Made by a program: the position numbers and the translations under genes. From assembly GCA_008694505.1 (NCBI GenBank), contig VZDJ01000049.1:1275286-1339285 (forward strand): DNA of 64,000 nucleotides. The letters are read 5' to 3'. Below, piece after piece: positions 36,101-51,100 of the stretch. Every line of letters begins with the position of its first letter. The first letter of the stretch is position 1. The notes beneath the pieces are model-generated. The model did not search any database. It worked only from the letters and a program-made list of their open reading frames with translations, and was not told the DNA's origin. Origin of the DNA: Cyanoderma ruficeps (taxonomy: Eukaryota > Chordata > Aves > Passeriformes > Timaliidae).

Positions 36101-39100
36101 ACCAGACACAGATCATCTGAGCTCCCCTTCTCTGGTCACTCAGTGCAATGAGAAGGAAGGGGAAGGAGTATTGAGCAGAAAAAATAACATTCCATATTTT
36201 TTCCTCTCATAATTCAGTAGAACAACATCCACATTTCATCCTGGAAGGAGCTGCACTTTGGGGATTCTCGTGTCTGAGACCTAATTTGTAAAGCGCCCAG
36301 GGATCCCCGAGGGGAAAAAAGCATTATAGGATCATTATTAAAAGGGACACGTTATATTTCATGTCTCAGTTCCACACAAGTGGGAAAAAAAAGGCCAAGA
36401 GCAAACTCTGGGATCAGAGGACAAACCTGTGAAATGTAACACACATCCAGGAAGTGACAAAAACAGGACACGAGGAGTCTCCTGCTTTGCCCGCTGCTCG
36501 GCCACACCACAGCAGTGACACAGAGTAAAGGGCAGCAAAGAGGTTTTATTTTAATAAAAGCCACAATCCGTGGTCTCTCTCAGCCGTCCCCTGGGCTGTT
36601 TTACAAGTCTGGGGTGGATCCAGCTCTTACAGCATCAGAACACAGAACACAACCTGAGCACAGCCCACCCACGGGGCTGCCTGTGGTCCTGCTGGCTCCT
36701 CCACCTGCCACCAGATCATTTCGACAAAAAAAGATTCTCTTGAGCCTCTCCGTAGTGCTTACACCAGCAGTGTCTCTGCCACAGCCCGGGAAGCTCCTTT
36801 CAAACCCTCAGCATGTAGGTGGCTGGATGAGAAGCCATTTCCCAGGGGAATGAGTGAAGGAACCTATTTCAGGTTGAATCTCACGCCTGCCTGTGTCCCA
36901 CCCACGCAGTGTCACTGCCGGGGTCACTTCTGCCACACACTGTGTTTATCTGCTCAGCCAAGCCCAGACATCACCAGGGATGGATCTGCCAGAGCAGCAC
37001 AACACCCACACTGAGGGTGTGGAGGGGGCAGGAACGCAGACCCTGCTCAGCCACTTCTGTGGGAAGAGCCAGCCTGGACCTCGGGCTGGGGCTGCTGCTG
37101 CAGCAGAGAACACTCAGCACCCAGCACAGGTTGTGCTTCCCCATCCCAGATGTGGCACAGCAGAACTGTGTGCAGGTATCGTGTGGAGCTCAGCACTGAG
37201 CTTGACTTCCACGGAAACATGAGGAGTTTCCCCCAGTGCTGTTTCAAAGTGAGTGCAAGCCCCGAAGCCATCAGTCCTGCCCTTCCAGTCACAGAATGGT
37301 TTGGGTTGGGAGGGACCTTAAAGCTCATCTTGTGCCATAGGCAGAGACCTTCCCCTAGACCTGGTCTTCAGAGTGAAATAGAGTAGTTTTAGATTGGATA
37401 TTGGCTGTGAGGGTAGGGAGGCCCTGGCACAGGTGCCCAGAGAAGCTGTGGCTGCCCCTGGATCCCTGGCAGTGTCCAAGACCAGGCTGGACAGGGCTTG
37501 GAGCACCCTGGGATAGTGGAAGGTGTCCCTGCCCAGGGCAGGGGGTGGGACTGGATAAGCTTTAAGGTCTCCTCCAACACAAGCCACTCCATGATTGTAT
37601 GAACAGCACTTGTGCAGTCCATAAAGTACCAAAAAAAAAGAACAAGAAACTATATCACTGAATTCCTGGGAATAAGAGCGGTGCAAGCCTCAGTCCTTGG
37701 GGTTTCAGAGGGCTGGGAAGGAGAGAACTTTCCCGGAGTGAAGACCTTTTCCAAGAGAAGCAGTGGAGAACAGTACCTGTGTGCTGTTTTCATCCCCCTG
37801 GGCGTGGATGGTGTAGGATCGAGCGCCGTCCCTCAGGGTCTCGCTGGCGATGCGCACTTCCACGCCGGGCAGCGGGGTGCCCACCGACCCTGCGGGGGAA
37901 ATCACACAATCAGCAACGCAAAAGAGCAGCTGCTCGTCTGTCAATGGCCTGTGCTGGCACTAAAGGACTTCCTAGAGCGGGGTGTCCCTTCGGGAAGGCG
38001 TCGATCCCGCCGTGCGTCTGCATGGAAATGTCGGGATGCTGCGTCGTTCGCTGAGCAGGCAGCGCTGGGAATGCCTCTGAACACAAACTCCAGCCCTGAA
38101 CACTCGCTCTTGGCCACTCTTTGAGGACATTTGCACAGCTTCAGAGCTCAGGAAAGAAGCTGTTTCTCTTTTAAGAAAAAAAAAAGAGAAAGGCACCACA
38201 AAACCTACGCGAAGTTGTGAAAAGGGAGAGCACAGCGATGACTCTGCTCCTCTACAGCCGCACCTGACAGGGGAGGCAAAGGCTTAACAGCTGAGAATTG
38301 CCAGGGATTATCTCAGTTTTAGGAGACATCAATACAATGGATACAAAACATCACAGGAGAAAAGCAGGGATCAAAACCACCCCGTTCTCCCACAGGTTTC
38401 AATTTCAAAGCCAAGGAGCTGACACAGTGTCACAAGGACCACCACTGAGCTCCAAGCTGCATCTGTGACCCGGAGCTCCCTGGCCCGCAGCTTTCCCACC
38501 CCTGGTCCAGTGCCTGTTCTTCCTGGGGAGCACCTGAACGCCCAGCAGGGAGGGCAGCTCTGTCCCTGTGACCTGTGGGATGGGCAGGTCTCACTCGGCC
38601 CCTCAATGGCACGAGGTGGCTCCTGTGGCAGAATGAGGCCTGTGACCTTCACGAGCAGGGAGAGGGACAGCAGCTCACAGCAACCTGTGGCTCAGCAGGG
38701 CTGGACAGGACTGAGTTTCAGTTGCAAAAGGACCTTTCACAAGGGCCTGGAATACCAGGACAAGTGGGAATGGCTTCCCACTGCCAGAGGGAAGGGTTAG
38801 ATGGGATATCAGGGAGAAATCCTTCCCTGTGAGGGTGGTGAGGCTCTGGCACAGGTGCCCAGAGCAGCTGTGGCTGCCCCTGGATCCCTGGGAGTGTCCA
38901 AGGCCAGGCTGGACAGGGCTTGGAGCACCCTGGGACAGTAGAAGGTGTCCCTGCCCAGGGAGGGGGGGATGGAACAAGATGAGCTTAAGGATCCCTTCCA
39001 AACCAAACGATTCTGTGATTCTATAAATCGGTAACTCTGCTCTTTATTTTAAAGGATGATTAATTTTTTCCCCCTGAAGTGCCTCCAGCTGATGCTTTCC

Positions 39101-42100
39101 AGGTCTGCCAACATCACCTTGACACTGGGAATTCCCTAGAGCAGGGACTGAAGGACCTGGAGCCCTGTCTTCCTCTCGTTCATATTTCAGGCATTCGGGT
39201 TCAAGTGGCATTTTCCCTGTCCTGGTCTCGTTCTCCTGTTGAAGCCCTGGAGATCTGCTATCCGTGACATCATGATTTTGTCTGCTACATTGGTCAGTTG
39301 CCATGGAAATGGATATGTCGTCGTAGCCCAGATTTATGGCATCCCTGCAGGATCAGCCAAGAGCAGATGGGCTATGAGGGAGTGAGATTTTATTGCAGCG
39401 AAACTACCCGAACAATTAGCAAATCTGGCTGGAAATAAACACAAAGCGACGTGGCAGCTCCGTGATCCGTGTCTGGTCCGCTCAGAATCGCCTTTGGCAT
39501 TCTGGTCAGCCAGCACAGCCACGTCCTCCCCTCACCACCAGCACCCCTGGGCTGCTCCCACCTCCAGGCCAGACACTGCCAGGGCTCAGAGACTGAGGGT
39601 GGCAGCAGGGGAAGGAGGGAGCCACGAGCCAGAAGTGCCCTGAGGTACCGTGTCGAGGTATTTATGGAATCAGAGAATCACAGAAGTTGGATCCCACAAG
39701 GATCATCAAGTCCAGTTCCTGGCTCTGCACAGGACAACCCTAAAAATCACACCATATGTGTTATAAACAATCTTGCACCTGCCATGGGAGGCGCCAAGAG
39801 GCCTCAAAGCAAGTAACAAGTCACAGAAAACACCCTCAGTGTTGCAAGGAAGGTTGCTGGAGCCACCTTCTAGACTTCTGTGGGAAGGGTTTCTCCAGGG
39901 TGAAAAACACTGTGTGTGAACAGACTCCAATCTGCCCACAAAACATGGCACGTTGTGGGCAGGCACCACAAAGTCAGTCCTGGAAAGCTCACGGAGGGAG
40001 CAGAAACCAATGCAAGGAACTGCCAGGGGCTCTCACAGACTTGGAATTTTTCAAATCAAGATCAGCCAGATGCCCTCCTGGAAGATGCTTCTTCCCTGGA
40101 TGCAAGCTGCTGACCTCAACATGGAAATGGGCAGTGATTCCTGGGCAGCAGGACTCCAGGATCAGTGCCCACTGCTGGTCCCAGCCCTTGGGAATGAGAC
40201 ACCGAAGATCAGCACAGTGCTGGCACATCTGAAGGCACACAGGAGGTGACGTGTTCCCCACACAGTGTTTCAGATCACAGTTTCTAACACAGCCCCACCA
40301 ATTCCTCTCCCACTTGGCTAAAATAAAACCAGCATGTGAAACAAGTCCCTGGTGGAGAGCTGCTTCCTTATGTTTCTGTCTGGAGAAGCTTTTCTGGTAT
40401 TTAGGAAAAGTGACAAACTTCGAAATCAACATCTGTAAAGGCTGAAAAAGCTCCTACCATTGACTAGAGCTCCACAAACCTGACAGGATTAATAGAATTT
40501 GTGCAAAAACAATGACTAGAGCTTCCCGGGCCCATCCACCGTGTCAAAATACACCCTGTGCCAACTCCAGCAGGTCAGCAGAAATTTGAGCCCATTCCCA
40601 AAGGAACAGCCCCGGAGGTCCTGCCTTCATCGAGCCACAACTGGGCTGATCAGAAGGGGTCAGCACTCTGCACCGGCTTCCTTTTGTCCCCAGCCACAAT
40701 CCTGAGGGGAAACTGGGGAGAAATCTCTGCTCCTTCCCCTCCGCATCCCTGCGATTTGCAGACTCCTGGATGTTAAGCAATGCTGGCACCTCGCCCGCGG
40801 TGTCGCCGGGCCGCAGGCGGGAGGGGGTGACACCATTCCGCTCTCACCCGTTCTCCTCTGTTTGAAAAAGTTGTCAGCTCTTCCCAGATAAATTTAATTG
40901 GCCCCGTGCTCTGTGTCCTTCGGTATCTGGGTAGCTCGGTGCTGTTCTGTGCCGCGGTGTCCCGGGAGGATTGGAACAGGCCAACGATAAGGCACTCAAA
41001 GATCTCACTGTCAACAATACACGGAGTCCCCGCTGTAGCAGCTATTAGCTGCCTCTGATCTAAACCTCCAATTAAAGTGGTGATTAGGCCCAGTGAGGCA
41101 TTCTCCGGCCATGAATTATTCATCTCCCTTCACAGTAACAGCACCAGGGGGGATTAGAATGAGAGCTGGTGAAAACAGAGGCATTTTAAGCAGGGTTTTA
41201 ACCATATACAAGCAAACATTTATCTTTCAAATCTTTCATCTTTGCTGCTTCTGGAAATTAAGGCTCCCACACCTCCATCCCTGCCCCTTCAGACCCGCGC
41301 TGTGGGTGGAGAGTGGGGACACGCTGCTGGTGACATGGGCAGGATGGGCAGGGTTCAGGGACTCGACCTTTCTCCTGCCACACCAAGTGCCTGGATGAGG
41401 GCGAGGGAAGCCCCAGGATCTCCCCTCAGAGGCCCATGAGTCACAGAATGGTTTGGAAGGGACCTTAAAGCTCATCCATTCCACCCCTGCCATGGCAGGG
41501 ACACCTTCCACTGTCCCAGGCTGCTCCAAGCCCCGTCCAACCTGGCCTTGGACACCTCCAGGGATCCAGGGGCTGCCACAGCTTCTCTGGAAACCCTGTG
41601 CCAGGGCCTGCCCACCCTCACAGCCAAGAATTTCTTACTAATATCTAATCTAGACCTAAAGTTAATTATGAAGCCATTCCCCCTTTTCCTGTCACTCTGA
41701 AGTCCCTTGTCCAATGTCCTTGTCCAAAGTCCCACTCCATCTTCCTTGTAGGCCCTTTCGGGAACTGGAAGGCCACAATTAGGGCACCCCAAAGCCTTCT
41801 CTTCTCCAGGCTGAACAATCCCAATTCTCTCAGCAGAGGTGCTCCATCCCTCTGATCATCCTGGAGCCTCCTCTGGGCTCACTCCGACAGGTCAAAGCAA
41901 TAGGGAGAGACCCGTGCTGCTCCCCCTCCAGCAGGAACCCTCTGCTGGATGCCCCCTGTTCCCACCCCACCACCAGCTGACTCTGGGATCTCTGTGGTAC
42001 CTGGTGACCTCCCACCCAATGCCTCTAACAGGGCACTGGATCAAAAGCTTTTTCACAGCTCCAGTAAATTATGCCTCAGCTTCACCCATCTGCTTCCCAG

Positions 42101-45100
42101 CTGACACTTCCTGAAATAAATTAATCAAGCCTATTCAATTATAGCCTCCTTTCTGTACGGTTTCTTGCTGATCCCCACCTTCGTGAGACACTTCTCTCCC
42201 CTCTCAGGGCTGCACGGGCCCTTGGATGGGGCAGGAGTGACAGTCCCCAGCCCCTCTGCTTTGGCTGCACAAGAGGATTTGTCCCCAGGTCCCCTGCAGA
42301 CCCCAGGATCCATAAGGATCATGCCCCAGGAGCACAGCCACCAGCTCTGAGGCAGGAGCTGCCGTGCTACTTTCAGTCTTATTCCTTCTCTCTTTTAGTC
42401 CCCTGAGAAATCTCTGCAGTCTCCACTCATTTTCCCTCATGAAAATCAATAAAAAGCAAATATAAGCAGGCCACAGGGACAGTGAAATGATCCCTGCCCT
42501 GTCACCCTGGGCTGCGGGGCTCACACAGAGCTCGAGCTCCTGCAGATGGGAGTCTTGTTTTTCCTGCCTGCTTCCCTCTCCTGCCTGCAGGGATGGGGCT
42601 GCTGGAGGAAGATAAAACTGGCTGAAGTGGGGTGAGGGAACGACAGTTACCCTGCAAAAGTAAAACAGAGTTTGTGTTTCAAGCTGTTCTCAGGCTGAGG
42701 AGTCAACGAGGGGGAGTTTTGGCTTCTCCTCTCCCTGTGCGACCCCTGCGGGACCCAGCTCCTGCATCCCATGGGATTGGGGTGCTGTGGGAAGCTGTGA
42801 CACCCAGGACCCCCCCTGGGGTAACACCAGTTCCCCAGGAGGCTGCATATGGTGCCATGCCTGCAGAGACAGCCTGTGGGGAGGCAGGTGGCACAGGGTG
42901 GGCACACAGATGGCCACGCTCCAACCACAGGGAGAGTGGGGGCATTTTATATTTGCAACGTCTCAGATCGATTTATTTCTAGGTTCCAGAAAGTACAGCT
43001 ATGGGGAGGAATCACAAAGTGTAGCTCAGAGGAGGGGGGAGAAGACAAGGAGAGAACGGGCCCAGAGCAAACAGCGAGGTGTGACAATTTTGAATTCCTG
43101 AAGAGGCAAGAAACAGGCACTAAAATAAGAGTGAGCAGACGTCCTATTTTAAGTGTTCAGCACTGATGGGTTGGACAAGCACTGCTGTGTGGAGAATCCT
43201 GGGTGACACCACCCAGAAATACAACTCCAAGCAGCAGGGGCTGAAGAAACACTCCTTCAATTCACTAAGATTTTGGAAGTAAGAAAGCATCAGTCTGGTC
43301 AGGCCAGTGGGCACCACTGCCAGCTCTGCACGCACAGTTTGATCCCTGGGAAACCCAGCAGCCACATCCCACACATCCATGCCCTGCCTTCCCAGGGCCA
43401 AATCCCAGCATCCTCCTTCCTACCATGGCCTGTCCTCACTCCTGTGCAGAGAACACCCCAGAACAGTTCCCAGCAAATGCCTCCAAAGAGGGGCAGCCTC
43501 TGGAGACTCCTACCTGGGACACGGACTCCATGCAAAGGGTTAGAAAGCGCCATGCCAATCTCAGTCATCCCGTACCTCTCCAGCAAGGTGTGCCCCGTGA
43601 TGCTCTTCCACTTCTCCAGGACAGGCACAGGCAGGGCTGCTGAGCCTGACACCATTAACCTGCACAGGGAAAGCCCAGGTAAGAGAGGATCCAAGAGCAC
43701 CTTTGCTCCAGGGAATTTGCAGTCGGATAAAAGGGCACAAAAAGCTCTGTGAAAAACCTGCAGGCCCAAAACCTTTTTAACCAGTATCAAAGATATCCCT
43801 CACCTTCTCGGCATGATATGGGGTTTAAGTTAACCAGGACAGCCTCTTAAAAGAGATCCTGTAGTACAAGCCTGGGCTGCAGGACAAAGTCCTCAGCCAT
43901 GTGTTACACAGGGTGACACACAACGAGCCCCTTCTGGGTTTCCCATGCAAGAGCGGCTCATAATTAAATAATGTCACCCTTGTTCCTGTCACAGAGACAC
44001 CAAAGCACAACAGCCAGCACCGAAAGAGCTGATGCTGAAAGGAAAACCTGGAGCATCCACTGAGCCAGCAGCAGCCCCTGCCCACAGCTCACCCACCTGA
44101 TGTTCTCCTGGCAAAAGGCACGCACAAAATCCTGCACTTGGGGCTGGGTGAAATGCTCGTCGTAATATTCCATCAGCTTGGCATAGATGGTGGGCACTGC
44201 CATGAACACGCTGACACGGGGGGCTTCAGAGCTCAGGAGCTTCTTCCACACCTAGGAAGGCAGGGAGCACACATGGGTGAAACTGCACTCTTGCTATCTA
44301 AGATTTCTTAGACGTACAGCTGGAAGCTGTTGTGTGCCCCTCATCCCTGTCCAAAACAAGCTCCCAGCTTTCATCACGCCCTTGTTTCTCAAGGCACAAC
44401 GTTCATCTCTCATCCCACCAGTGGATCCCCCACCCACCATCACTCACGAGATGATGCAAATGGCAATTTTTTAGTCCTGGCATGTTTCAGCCAAGAATTT
44501 GCTCATGGAGATTGTGGCAGAATCAGCTCATTCCCTTATCATGCACAGCTCTTCAAAGGCTGCACAAAGCCACCAGTTTTCCAAAGCATGGCAGCTCTTC
44601 TTTGGAAAGACACGGCCCACACCTGACACACAATAGCTTGGAGCCCTTCAACGTCTGAAGCAAAGCTGGGAAGAGGGAGATCAGGCACTGGGAGTGAGAA
44701 TTCATGAGCATGGTGAGGTGCAGAGAGCCGTGTCCCCGGCGAGCTCAGAGGAGCCATCAGAACCCATCGGTAAAGCAGCGGCAGCAGGAGACAGTGGCTT
44801 TTCAGGAGAGCCACTACCCCAACCACTGTCCTCCTGAGAGGAATGCTCCCTGTGGGAATAATGTTCCTCAGCTGCAAGAAGAAACTTGGGAACTATGAAT
44901 GGGGACAAATTCCAGCAGCCAGCTCTGCTGGGATGCGGACAATGACACCTCTGGGAGCCATAAATGTCACACCCGAGGCCATTCCTCCCACACCTCACCA
45001 CTCTCCCCGCCAGGTGAGCTCTTCCCAAGGCAGGAGCGATCCAAAGCCATGAATAAATCAGAGCCCCGCTGACGGCGCCTCTGTCCCGGCGCTCCAGCCC

Positions 45101-48100
45101 CTGCCCCGCCGGTGACAAATGTTTTCCCTAACAGCTCCTGACACCCAGCGCTGCCTCCCCGCGCACGCTCAGCTGCACACGAGCGAGGCGAGGCAGGGAT
45201 TGATGGAAGGTGAGCCAGGGATTCTCCTTCATGCTGTCACTCTGCCCCTTCCCTGCGTTCTGCTCGCTCGGGCTCCGTTTCATCCCTTTCTCCTTGGCTG
45301 CGCCGGCGCCACCTCCCCCCGCATCTCGCACTCCGCTGCTCCACAACAATCAGCTCCTAAAAAAACCCTCCCGGCACAGGGTGGTTGTTGTGAACAGGGC
45401 AGGACACGTCCACTGAGGCACCGTCCCACCCAACAGGAGGGAGCTCACGCTGCCTCCCAGCCCAGGGATGGCCCTCGGCGGGGAGAGATGAATGCACGAG
45501 GTGCAAATCCACCGGACAGCCTGGGAGGCAGGGCATGAGCACTGCAAGATCCCCTGGGAAAGGAAAGCAGAACTGGAATGTGGCTTTCTGCACTGATGGG
45601 TGACACATCCCGAGAGGGAACATTTCACTCCATGCAGAAATCCACCTACCAGCAAGATCCCTACCAGCCAGATTAGGTAAAATTGCATTTAGAGGGGTCT
45701 AACCTCCCCCATGCTCCTCCCAGCCCCTTTTTCCCCCCAGTATCTTCCCCACTCTAGGCAGCAGGGTGGAGAAGAATCACTCCAAAGCCAGGGCTGAATG
45801 GATCTGGTCTCCTCAGCCTGGTGCTCCTAAGGGCAGGGAAGGATGTGTGATGGCAAGCAGGGATCAGGACTGTGCCGAGGGATTGAAGGGAAACAGATGC
45901 TCAGGGGTTGTTCAATCCTTGCTGTGTGATTTTGTTTTGCCTTCCCAAGTCCCCAGCAGCTGTGGGAGCGCAGGCAGACTTCCAGTCTGGCCACGCAGCA
46001 GAGTTTTCGTCACATGACTTTGGATCTGAAAAACCCCAATCCCACCGAAACAGAGCAAGTCTGTCCTGCACCCCGGAGTCCCCTGTCCCCACGTGCCAGC
46101 CCAACTCCCGCCTTAGACAAAACCCTCCCTCCTGCACTGCAGCCACGGGAGCAGGTTTTTTCCATGTCAGTCCAGCTCACCCAGCAACAGCCCCTTCCTG
46201 AGGATAAGCAGCTGCCTTTGGATTTGTGCCACCAGCTGCTGGGGTGATCTGCTGACAGCCAAACCTCTCCACCTGCTCTGCTCCCGCTCAGCCAAATCTG
46301 GATCCTTCCCATGTGTTTTAGCAGGACTAAGCCGTGGTACAAAGCTGGCAGCTCCCAGCCCTCCGCGGAGCCCAAGCTGGCCAGAGGGCCTGGCACTGCC
46401 CAGCCAGCTGGAACAGCTATTCCTGGCTCCTAGCTGTAACTCCACGCCTTGAGAGAAGGATGTGGGAAAGCCTCGTTACCTGGGACTAATCAATCAACCC
46501 CGTGCAAAGCTTTGTCCTTGCAGCACCCAGCATCCTCCGACAGCGCCAGGCTCGGAGCAGCACAGTCCACCTCCCCTGGGTTATCCCACTGTCACTGTCA
46601 CCACGTTAATTCCCTGGGCACAGGGCAGTGGCAGCCCAGCTTTCTGTTTTGTTTTGCTCACCTGATACCTCCAAGTGCTTTTAAAAAGCCATGGATTTGG
46701 GGAGCAAACATGGCACCCCGCGGTGCCAGGGCTGCCAGGCTCTGCAAAGAAGGGAAGCACCACCCTTCCCATGGAATATGCTCAGGAGGTGGATCAAGAT
46801 TCCTTTTAAGACAACCAAGGGCTAGAAACAAAAAGTTTCTCACTGCAAGAAAGCAAGAGTGGGAACAGCTTCCCACCAGCAATAATGGCAGCAAATGCTT
46901 CGGGTCAGGGCTGCCTGTGCCAGCAGAGAAGTGGGAGACCTAATGTTCCCAAGAGCCTTCCTGTCAGCATGACATTCCTGATTTTCCTCCCCTCCCACTG
47001 CTCAAAAGCATGTCATGAGCTGGCCAGTGGGATTTTGCCATCATTAAAGAAAAAAAAAAAAAAAGGAGAAAATGACACCAGTGGGTACAAAACAAGCACA
47101 GCAAGGCACAGCTGGGAGATTTTTCCCACGTATTTTTCCCAGCACGCAGATGGTGAATGAGGATGGAGGAACATACAAGCTGCTCCAAGGGGTGGTCAGT
47201 CCATATCAACCTTCCCACCCAACCTCCAGACCTGCTAAGATCGCCTGAAGGAAGGGATGTGAGCACAGAGGAGAAAAGGGACTAAGTTTTCCCTTTAGAG
47301 ATGTGCAATGCCATGAACCAGCCAGAATCCAAATCAAATACCTGGGCATCTTCTCATGCAAAAGAAGAAATGGTGGCAAACCCGGTTATGTGCCAAACCA
47401 TGTAAGATATTGGCTGATGGAAGATTCCCAAAACCAGCCAGAAGAACGACAGGCTGTAAAGGAAGCAAATATCAGCAGGGATTTTTCCATCAGCCCACAA
47501 ACGGATCACAGCCAGCCCGTGGTGCAGCCTCTATCGACAGACACAACAGCTCCTCTCTTCTATAAAATTATTGCATCATTTTCAGTTGTAATTTAATCTT
47601 TCCAAACCTTTTCAAAAATAACAATGCCTCTAATGCAAGGTTAACTCAGCCCTTTAGTTCCCTCTTGCCTGGGGAGACAGTCTGTGTTTAGCACTGACTT
47701 CTGCCATGTGGGAAGCACCATCGAGGAAAAGGGATGCCGGTGATTTTTGGAAAGTCTGTGGGAGCAACAGGGCTGTGGCCAAAGCAGCTGCTTCTTGGGT
47801 GAGATCCTGTGCCAAACACGAGGGTGGGAAGCTCCTGTAACTCAACAGCAGCAGTGAAGGGGCTGCAGGACCATGCACACACATCCAGCACCAAATAATC
47901 CCAAACAAGCAGACGGGCACGTGAGACAGGGGAGCACCGAGGGGAGCTCTGCTCCCTCCCAGGTACTGAGCCTCCAACACTTCACAACCAATATGCAAAG
48001 AGAGGGAAACATTCTTCTCTTCAAAGAGAAATCAGGCCCTCGGTGGCTTCGTCTCATGTTTGTTATAACCCCAAACTGTTTGTGCTCTGTGCGACTCTGG

Positions 48101-51100
48101 TTTTAATCATTTATTCATCAGCACAGTTTGATGGCCCCTCTGCATTCCAGGCTGAAGCTTTTAAACCCTTCCTATGCTGGAGGCATACTGAAAGGAGCAA
48201 GTGCTTTCCCTGGGACCTGGAAATATAAGTAAATATGACAGGCTCTGGTTCCATTTTTTATATTTCCCCACACACATCAAAAGCCATTACTTGGGAACAG
48301 ATGCTGAGGACAGACGGCAGATCAGGGGAGATGGCAAAGAAAACCTCCAACTTTTTAAAGCCAGGTCTGTGAGAAGTGATCAAACATAATCCATTCACTA
48401 GTGACCTGCTCCTCCCTCCACCGACTCCTCTTTGAGTCTGAAATAAAATTACTCCTCTGAAGCCTCCCATTAACAGATGAAAAGACTTTCAGCCTCTCTC
48501 CAGCTGAAACTGGATGGGGGCCGTGATCCCCAGCGTGCCTGGATATTGGAGCTCAGGCTCCTCGGCTTGGATTTGCTTTTCTTTTAAAAATAAACCAAAA
48601 GAGCTGCCCAGAGTGATGTTTGCAGAAGTGACAGATCCAGGGGAGAGGCTCAGTGCAGTGCAGGCTTCTCCTTCCCGGAGGCAACAGCGGCTGCTGAGCC
48701 CTGGATCTCCCCGTGCAGCCCAGCCAAGGTAGACAGCCCCAGCACCCAGCCCAGCCCGGCTCACACAGACAGCACCAGTGACAAGGACAAAGTTTGCTCC
48801 CAGACACAGAACTGGCTTTCCTGGCCTTCAGGAATTCAGGGCTGTGAGCACACGATGCAGCAGCACCCCAGAGCAACACCTCCCACTCATCCTGTGCCAG
48901 GTCTGCAGCTCCCTCCTACCACGGGGAAAAGGTGCCACGGGGGACAGAACATCAGGGAAAGCTCGTCCCGAATCACACATCACCTCTGGGCACACAGCAT
49001 TCCTATTTCCCTAGAAAGAAGAGTCCAAACAAGATGATTTTGATGGCTTTGAGTGTGACATTGTAAAACGGGGCATGGTTTTTAGAGAGCTTGATCCTCG
49101 GAGCACCTTAAGTCAGACATGCAGCGAGGCTGGCACTGAAACAGCAGCTCCTGGAACTGCAGGGCAGGAAATCTGCATCTTGGCATATTTGTCATGGAAG
49201 GGGTTGCAGGGCACAGCCAGGGCTGTCACTGCACAGGCAGCACATCACAGCTCAAACCTGCCCAGCAGAGCCGAGCGGGCAGCACACGCCACAGCTGGGT
49301 CACCCCGAGTGGAGATTTCCATCGGCTTCTCCCATCACTCAGCAGAGCAAGTTCCTTCCTTCAGGTTTTTCAGTACTCTTATTTCCCACTCTGCACAAGA
49401 GCCTGGAAGACCTCCCAGGATCTGCTCTCGTGTTTATCAATGCAGAGAGCTGACAGGGACCCTTTTGCCATTAGAACATCTTCCTCTCAAGGCAAGATCA
49501 GGGGTGGCCAAGGCAAAGACAAGCTCTTCCTGTTGTTCAAGCCCAAAATGGATCCTCTTTGTCCAAAAACCACAGAGGATCCTGTAAACCAGACACTGAC
49601 CTCACAATTTGTTCCAAAACGGTCCTGTCCAAGGAGTGCCTGGTTTGGAATGGGGACATCAGTGTGACTGTCACAGCAGGCACAGGGGACACTCGGCTGC
49701 CCTGGGTCTGTCCCTCCAGACTCACTGACATTTCCACAGAGCTGTCACACCACAGGCTGTGCCTGGACTGATGCAGGGAGGGGGGCACTGGGAATGGATG
49801 CTCCAGAGGGTGCTTGGAGCAAACCCTGACGCTCAGAGACTTCCAAGAGCACCTGGCCAGGAGGAGAAGGCTCACCCTGCACTCCCTGCTTAACAGAGAC
49901 ATTCACCTCTTCTCCTCTGGCCACCACAGTGCACAAAATTTGTACAAACACAGCACCTTTGAAATCCCTGCTCCTGGACAAGAAACTCCCATTCCAGCAT
50001 CTGGAACAGGTCAGCAGCAGCTGAGAAATGCAAAGAGGAACAGAGCAGCTGGAAGAGTAAACTCGGCTTGGGAGCAGGTTATGGAGGGAGGATGGTACAG
50101 GGATGCTGAGGCTGCAGCTTGCTCCGGCTCCAGAGGAGGCTGCTGCCCTCCCACTTCTCACCCTTGAAAACCAATAAAACAATGAACCAGGAACATCACA
50201 GCCAGCCATGCCCCACACAGCTGCTGGCAGAACACCCCTCGGGCTCACTGCTCTTCTCCTGCCTGCTCCACGCCCACCTGTGCTGAAAAGTCTCCCCCCA
50301 CAGCCAGCCCTGCCATTCCCAATCCCAGCAGCACACCCAGGAGCACTGGGTGCTGCTCCCATGGGCTCCCTGGGAAGACACTGCACCCCAAGGAACACAA
50401 GCACCAGAGGACTCAGTACCTCACATACGAGTCAACTAATTCTGGAAACTAAGGGTCCGTTTATAAACCCTTTATTAATAAATGATTAATAGATGCAGCC
50501 ATATTTTTTAATAACTTGCAATAAAAAAATGCTACGAAAAGCTTAAGCAAGACAGTCTTAACAGATGGTGCTATAAAGTGAATTATAACATGTACAGTAG
50601 CTAGTGCAGAGTAATGGATGTCCTCATTTAATAAAAAGAATCTGATTTTATGCAGCAACTTTCACGCTTGAGGCACCTCAGCACACTTTAATGAGTCCTC
50701 GTGGCCTCAGCAGCAGCCACAGACATCAGATGCTGTTTTAGTGAGAGGAAGGATGTTGGTCAGGACACCAGGGCTACTCCACAGTCCTGATTTCTAACCT
50801 TTCCTTGGACAGCTCCCAAAAACAGACGTAAAGGTCTGAGAGCTGCCACCTCCTACCCCTGCACGGCAGGGAACGACAAGCGAGCCGTGGTCTGGGGCTG
50901 GGAATGTCTTCCCAGGAAAATTAAAAAAAAAAGAAAAAAAAGAGCATTATTCCCACCACCAAAACCAGACTGCCATCTGTATCCACGACTATAAGGCACG
51001 CCACAAATTATGTAATTTAATAAACACTGTAATAATAAAGTATTTATTTTGTATAATGAAGTGTTAGTGATTAGAAACCAAACACACATCGGGCGTGCTG

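Larger units (their letters stand above)
25881..37776 (-). other. ACSF3 intron 6
   Basis: 11,896 bp. It contains the CR1 copies at 26225, 28652, 29588, 31283, 34643, 37293 and 37385, candidate elements J to L, an unexplained plus-strand reading frame at 31681-32259, a poly(A)-type tract at 33106-33172, a (TCC)n run at 34203-34231 and CpG-rich sequence near 34240-34420. No extra exon is recognised. Confidence 0.8.
37890..43513 (-). other. ACSF3 intron 5
   Basis: 5624 bp. It holds CR1 copies at 38725 (+), 39665 (-) and 41440 (-) and candidate elements M and N. The remainder is unique sequence without recognised features. Confidence 0.8.
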
